NCBI RefSeq assembly: GCF_003063355.1 | Contig: NZ_NESH01000009.1 | Coordinates: 1-50,706, forward strand | Direction: 5' to 3' | Source of the DNA: Limnohabitans sp. Bal53 | GTDB lineage: Bacteria; Pseudomonadota; Gammaproteobacteria; Burkholderiales; Burkholderiaceae_C | Length of the DNA stretch: 50,706 bases | In this document: positions 47,296-50,706 of the stretch, piece after piece | Layout: the number at the start of each line of letters is the position of its first letter | How positions within the stretch are numbered: position 1 is the stretch's first letter | The notes under the pieces: model-generated | What the model was told of the DNA's origin: nothing | What the model saw: the letters and a program-made list of their open reading frames with translations, nothing else | Database searches by the model: none | Program-made: the position numbers and the translations under genes

Positions 47296-47708
47296 GAACG
47301 GGACTTTCTCAAGTAAACAAAAAGCAGGAAGACGATGGTGATGAAGGACAGTAGGGACAGCCAGGGAATCTGGATGCCATTAAGAATTTCGAGACTTTGC
47401 TCGCTGCACGAAGGCCCGGTGCCGCAAGGCACCCACCACTTGGGCACCCACCCGGCGATGAGAGCGGTGTGGTATCCGGCAACCGCTGCACCACCAAGTG
47501 CCAGCGTTAGTGCATAGATGGCCCCGCGTCGATCCTCGGAGAACGCGGCAATGCCCAAGATGATGGCCAACGGGAACATGAAAATGCGCTGATACCAGCA
47601 GAGCAGACAGGGCGTCATGCCCATGACTTCACCGATAAAAAGCGCACCGAGAGTAGATATCAGTGCGAACGCCCAAGCGCCCATGATCCAAAGCCAGCCA
47701 TGTCTCAT
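47292..47708 (-). CDS. Disulfide bond formation protein B (DsbB/BdbC)
   Basis: This 138-aa membrane protein has four predicted helices, the first Cys pair in PCLLCWYQR (about residues 33-41) and a second pair in PCGTGPSC (about 95-102). It passes electrons from DsbA-type partners to quinone. Overlaps with lspA and the DsbA-like gene show coupled translation in the cargo operon. Confidence 0.9.
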   Translation of the reverse strand: MRHGWLWIMGAWAFALISTLGALFIGEVMGMTPCLLCWYQRIFMFPLAIILGIAAFSEDRRGAIYALTLALGGAAVAGYHTALIAGWVPKWWVPCGTGPSCSEQSLEILNGIQIPWLSLLSFITIVFLLFVYLRKSRS

Positions 47709-48217
47709 GAAAGAAGCTCCTCGTGCGTCTTGCGAATCGGTGCTCTAAGTGAAAAGAGGCACCAGGTCAGCGTAGCGCAGACTATGAAAACATCGGCCAG
47801 ATTGAAGGCCGGCCAATGGATATTGCGCCAGTGAAAGTCGAGGAAGTCCACCACAGCGCCGATATGAATGCGGTCCACAAGATTTCCGCCACCACCGCCC
47901 ACCACGAGGGCGCCCGCCCAGCGGTCCAGAGGCTCAACGTGTGGCGCCAGGCATACCAATGAAACGACACCCACTAACAGCATTGTCACGCTGATGAAAA
48001 ACCAGCGTTGCCACCCGCTGGCATCGGCCAACAATGAAAATGCCGCGCCCGTGTTGAGCACATGAACGAAGTTAAGTAAGTCGGTCACCCGAACCGCTTC
48101 ACCCAGTTCGAGGATGGTGGAGAAATATGACTTGGTGGATTGATCCAGCAAGAGAAGAATGGAGACGGCGACGAGCCACGTCCATCTGGGATTTCGCTGG
48201 ATCCAGCAAGCGGTCAT
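47705..48217 (-). CDS. lspA: Lipoprotein signal peptidase LspA (PbrC-like)
   Basis: This 170-aa, four-helix aspartic protease has conserved DQSTKSYF (residues about 26-33), NTGAAFSLL and the catalytic aspartates in GGNLVDRIHIG and FNLADVFI. It is an accessory copy encoded in a metal operon, as with PbrC of lead-resistance loci. It probably matures a lipoprotein or aids lead/cadmium sequestration. Confidence 0.92.
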   Translation of the reverse strand: MTACWIQRNPRWTWLVAVSILLLLDQSTKSYFSTILELGEAVRVTDLLNFVHVLNTGAAFSLLADASGWQRWFFISVTMLLVGVVSLVCLAPHVEPLDRWAGALVVGGGGGNLVDRIHIGAVVDFLDFHWRNIHWPAFNLADVFIVCATLTWCLFSLRAPIRKTHEELLS

Positions 48218-48312
48218 GAGAAGGTCCTTCCAAAACGATCCGGGTAGGCCATCGCCTGAGGCGGCGGCCGCTTAAGGCCTGGGGGATCGGGGAAGTCGTG
48301 CCTGTCAGCGCA

Positions 48313-48717
48313 TCAGGCGACGGCATTCAACCCCGAACCTGTCGGGGTGAACCACTGGGGACGATACGGTTGCTCATGCCAGGCTGACAAGCGGCGTTCG
48401 GCGAGGTGTTCGACCTGTTCAGAACCTGTAGAGATCGTCATAAGCGCGTTGGTCGCCGTAAAAGCGGCGGCACAGTTCGCGTGGCAGTTTCCGCAATCGA
48501 GATCAAAACCGCTGTCCCCAACGACCCCGTTTTTAACACCATCTACTGCCTGCCCATGGCCGGGCTGATGGTGCTTAGCTTGCGGCCCCTGTGTGGCAGG
48601 AACGTGGCCGCAGCACGACGCTGCCGCTGCAGCTGAAAATTGCAGCGGAAGCAGCGTGAGCATCAACAGGATCAGAAAAGCGCGCATGCGGCGGATTTTA
48701 ACCAGCATCCATTTCAA
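48313..48717 (-). CDS. CzcI-like exported metal-response protein
   Basis: This 134-aa exported protein has a signal peptide (LPLQFSAAAA) followed by a His/Cys-rich mature part with SCCGHVP, KHHQPGHG and DCGNCHANCAAA. The layout is that of CzcI-type small periplasmic proteins of Co/Zn/Cd resistance loci. The start overlaps the DUF3703-like gene (ATGA). The exact role in the family is unsettled. Confidence 0.75.
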   Translation of the reverse strand: MKWMLVKIRRMRAFLILLMLTLLPLQFSAAAAASCCGHVPATQGPQAKHHQPGHGQAVDGVKNGVVGDSGFDLDCGNCHANCAAAFTATNALMTISTGSEQVEHLAERRLSAWHEQPYRPQWFTPTGSGLNAVA

Positions 48718-49085
48718 TGGTCGCGTGCACGTGCTATCAGCTCAGCCAGCTCGGAACGCACAGGCAAAGGCTCGAAGGCGCTCACCGTGGACCGCCCCGG
48801 GTTGCCTAGCGGCAGACGACCGCTCAGGTGGGCCAGCGGCACCAGCGCCAGGCGCAACAACTGTCCCACAGCCTCGGGCCAATCGCGGGTGCGCACAGAC
48901 AAGTTCAGCATATGTGCGTGGGTCTGCAGGTGTAGCCTGATGTGCAACTGTCCCACGACATGTGCCGCCTCTAAGTTAAGCCAGGCTTGATCAACGGAGA
49001 CTGCAGTTTTTGCGCTCTGGATCAGTAGGGCGTGGGCGGTGCTGTCAAATGGGCGATTGCCCGATGGCTCAGTGGACGTGCCCAT
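48714..49085 (-). CDS. DUF3703-like protein
   Basis: This 123-aa protein contains AWLNLEAAHVVGQLHIRLH and GQLLRLALVPL, then GRLPLGNPGRSTVSAFEPLP. The pattern matches DUF3703 proteins, which recur in metal-resistance islands. The start at ATG 49085 is favoured because it lies inside the end of the CDF gene; the frame is open to 49151. No activity is known. Confidence 0.7.
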   Translation of the reverse strand: MGTSTEPSGNRPFDSTAHALLIQSAKTAVSVDQAWLNLEAAHVVGQLHIRLHLQTHAHMLNLSVRTRDWPEAVGQLLRLALVPLAHLSGRLPLGNPGRSTVSAFEPLPVRSELAELIARARDH

Positions 49086-49725
49086 GGTGGTCTTCCTTGG
49101 CAATCTCTTCGCCCAGCTCCCTGCGCGCCTGCTGCAGCACGGTCCAGCCACCGTGCAACGCGAGCACCGCCATCAAGCTGGCCACCGCAAGATCGGGCCA
49201 GGCCGAGCCGGTACCAAACACGCCCAAGGCCGCGATGAACACGGCAAGGTTGCCGATGGCGTCGTTGCGAGAGCACAGCCACACGCTTCGCATGTTGGCA
49301 TCGCCTTCGCGGAAGGCGTAGAGCATCCATGCCACCGTGATGTTGGCCATCAGCGCCAGGAGGGCTATCGTACCCATGGTGGTGGCCAGAGGCACGCCGC
49401 CGTTCCACACCGACCACAGTGCTGCACCCAGCACATACAGGCCAAAACCCATCATGCTCACGGCTTTGAGCATGGCTGCGCGCGCTCGCCATGCCAGCGC
49501 CGAAGCCAGCACTGCGAGCGACACGGCGTAGTTCATTGCATCGCCAGCAAAATCGACCGCGTCGGCCAGCAAAGAAAGTGACCCAGACTGAACGCCAGCC
49601 ACGATTTCGACCAGGAACATCGCGGCATTGACCACGAGGGAGATCCAGAGGATCTTGCGGTAACGGGCCAGGTTGACAATGGCATCAAGTTTCGGTGTGT
49701 CGTGGTCACAGCAGTGGGCAGACAT
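49069..49725 (-). CDS. Cation diffusion facilitator-type metal exporter
   Basis: This 218-aa protein starts at ATG 49725 (GGAAAACCC upstream; the first residues MSAHCCDHD could bind metal). Six predicted helices carry CDF-like metal-site motifs: ADAVDFAGD in helix 2 and SRNDAIGN in helix 5. Canonical CDF proteins use HxxxD pairs; here the positions are D/D and N or D, a variant site. The C terminus is short and His-rich (KEDHHGHVH), without the usual cytoplasmic domain. It is the first gene of the cargo operon, divergent from the MerR regulator. Confidence 0.85.
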   Translation of the reverse strand: MSAHCCDHDTPKLDAIVNLARYRKILWISLVVNAAMFLVEIVAGVQSGSLSLLADAVDFAGDAMNYAVSLAVLASALAWRARAAMLKAVSMMGFGLYVLGAALWSVWNGGVPLATTMGTIALLALMANITVAWMLYAFREGDANMRSVWLCSRNDAIGNLAVFIAALGVFGTGSAWPDLAVASLMAVLALHGGWTVLQQARRELGEEIAKEDHHGHVH

Positions 49726-49747
49726 GGGTTTTCCTTTCAATACTTGC

Positions 49748-49778
49748 ATTGGAAACCCTGGAGCCGCTACAGTGTCAA
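49748..49778 (-). promoter_or_regulatory. MerR-type promoter/operator of the metal operon
   Basis: On the minus strand TTGACA (49773-49778) and TCCAAT (49748-49753) are separated by 19 bp, the over-long spacer typical of MerR-family targets. The spacer holds a near-palindrome (CTGTAGCGGCTCCAG). It lies between the divergent CDF and MerR genes. Confidence 0.8.
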
Positions 49779-49804
49779 ATCCTTTTTAAAATCAGGGCCG
49801 TGTC

Positions 49805-50230
49805 ATGCAGATCAAGGAACTTGCCCGCGCCACCGGCGTTGATGTCGAAACCATCCGTTACTACGAAAAACAGGGCCTGATGCCCGCGCCGGCTCGGCGC
49901 GACAACGGCTACCGCGACTACGCGGCGGCTCACCTGGAGCGCCTGTCGTTCATCCGCCACTGCCGGGCCCTGGACATGCCGCTGGGCGATGTGAACCGAC
50001 TACTTGGATTCGTTGATAAACCGGACACAAACTGCGGCGATGTCGATCTTCTGGTGGACGACCAGCTTGCCCGTGTACGCGCCCGCCTCAAGAGCATGAG
50101 GGCACTGGAGAAGCAGTTGCTACGGCTGCGGGCGCGATGCTCCGGCACCCACGAGGGGGCACACTGCGGCATTCTTGAAGAGCTAGTGTCCGCCGCTCAC
50201 GGGGAGTCTTGCGCATGCCATCCAGCTTAA
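49805..50230 (+). CDS. MerR-family Cd/Pb/Zn-responsive regulator (CadR/PbrR/ZntR-like)
   Basis: This 141-aa activator has a winged HTH (residues 1-38; ETIRYYEKQGL), a dimerisation helix and metal-binding cysteines at 77 (NCGDV), 112 and 121, with a C-terminal ESCACHPA extra pair. The spacing suits divalent soft metals such as cadmium, lead or zinc. It is divergent from the exporter and would bend the 19-bp-spacer promoter on metal binding. Confidence 0.93.
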   Translation: MQIKELARATGVDVETIRYYEKQGLMPAPARRDNGYRDYAAAHLERLSFIRHCRALDMPLGDVNRLLGFVDKPDTNCGDVDLLVDDQLARVRARLKSMRALEKQLLRLRARCSGTHEGAHCGILEELVSAAHGESCACHPA

Positions 50231-50439
50231 TGCTGGGACGCCCAGAAACTTAAATGAGCAAAATGGCAGTCAATCAGTTCGATTTAGCTGATTGGCTTCA
50301 TAACGGTAATCAGTTCAATGCAGCCCATTAACATTTTTCAGCCTACGTCAGCTTCTGGCGGATAGCTGTCGATGGTTACAACGATTGGACTAGTTGGTCA
50401 CGTTGCTGGATTGATTGGTCAACATCACTGGAATACGCA

Positions 50440-50555
50440 CCTCTGATCAGGCTGATTCGTCTGAGCAGTATTGGGGCTTGGACTTTATTAATGAAGATGC
50501 AGATCCCGATTTCGATGCTTCGTTCGAAGATGAGCGATTGTCATTTGGTGAATAA
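50440..50555 (+). pseudogene. 3' end of the transposon-split HTH-type gene
   Basis: After the CCTCT duplicate the frame continues DQADSSEQYWGLDFINED and so on to TAA at 50553-50555, in phase with the codons ending at 44288. The acidic tail (Asp/Glu-rich) completes the interrupted protein. Its existence confirms the transposon boundaries. Confidence 0.85.
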
Positions 50556-50578
50556 ATCCTTAACAAATAAATATATGA

Positions 50579-50706
50579 ATGTTGCCGCCGATCCAATATT
50601 GACCACCTGTGCCGATTGAATTTTGACCAGGGGCTTGAGCCAGCTTTGATGTCCGCTGGCTGTGGATAACTATACGTTCAATTGTCGTCCTGCAGCTCCT
50701 TTCTCT
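50579..50706. other. Possible terminal region of another IS21-like element
   Basis: The stretch contains spaced attgaccac and tttgaccag motifs like IS21-family subterminal repeats, preceded by tgttgccgccgatcc. No gene fits into the remaining bases and the partner end is outside the window, so the call is weak. Confidence 0.35.

Larger units (their letters stand above)
44289..50439. mobile_element. IS21-family transposon with heavy-metal cargo
   Basis: The termini are TGCGTATTCCAG (44289-44300) and its inverse CTGGAATACGCA (50428-50439). Both ends carry repeated TGACCA-type subterminal sites (for example at 44308 and, inverted, near 50396 and 50416). The element is flanked by the 5-bp target duplication CCTCT (44284-44288 and 50440-50444). 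It contains istB, a 5'-shortened istA and seven cargo genes. Removing it and one duplicate restores the reading frame of the interrupted gene, which is strong proof of the boundaries. Confidence 0.88.

Overview
The window looks like a chromosomal segment of a betaproteobacterium of the order Burkholderiales, probably Comamonadaceae-like. This is inferred from the GC-rich core genes, the order TPR protein-lolB-ispE-tRNA-Gln-prs-rplY-pth, the hrcA/nadK/recN/rapZ neighbourhood and the intergenic repeats. No species can be fixed from sequence alone. A conserved core (about 15.0-40.24 kb) lies between two accessory regions, each anchored at a tRNA gene.

Left island (315-14961). A 56-bp direct repeat bounds the island; it consists of the 5' half of tRNA-Leu(CAA) plus the upstream flank. 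The tRNA at 269-353 is intact because the element supplied a new 5' half and promoter. Inside are a 427-aa tyrosine recombinase, relics of two related recombinase 3' ends, an uncharacterised three-gene operon around an AAA+ ATPase (2742-4947), an orphan 297-aa protein, and a sub-region (6.05-12.03 kb) between diverged hairpin-bearing repeats. That sub-region holds a 190-aa tyrosine recombinase and an operon for a YHYH-domain lipoprotein, a secreted protein and a HupE/UreJ-type membrane protein. Three small genes follow.

Core (15.0-40.24 kb). First comes a chimeric Ig-like/OmpA gene broken by one in-frame stop. Then come cysM, a NUDIX hydrolase and tusA; a 144-bp-period intergenic repeat cluster; galU and valS, the latter with an in-frame palindromic insertion; the rubrerythrin/Fe-S/DUF3501 set; yciO- and yciV-like genes; a ferredoxin; pth, rplY, prs, tRNA-Gln, ispE, lolB and a TPR protein; mutM and mutY; rapZ, recN and nadK; and hrcA.

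Right accessory region (40.25-50.7 kb). A broken 5' half of a CAU tRNA is followed by a complete CAU tRNA (probably tRNA-Ile2) whose anticodon loop carries a 203-nt Azoarcus-type group I intron. Next come a fragment of the small recombinase family and an AT-rich phage-like pair: an AAA+ ATPase and a protein with four repeated DNA-binding-like modules. After these, an HTH-type gene is frameshifted and then split by a 6.15-kb IS21-family transposon (44289-50439, target duplication CCTCT). The transposon carries istA/istB and a Cd/Pb/Zn-type cargo: a MerR regulator, a CDF transporter, a DUF3703-like protein, a CzcI-like protein, LspA, DsbB and a DsbA-like protein. The split gene reads on in frame after the transposon. 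A further IS-like end may run off the window.
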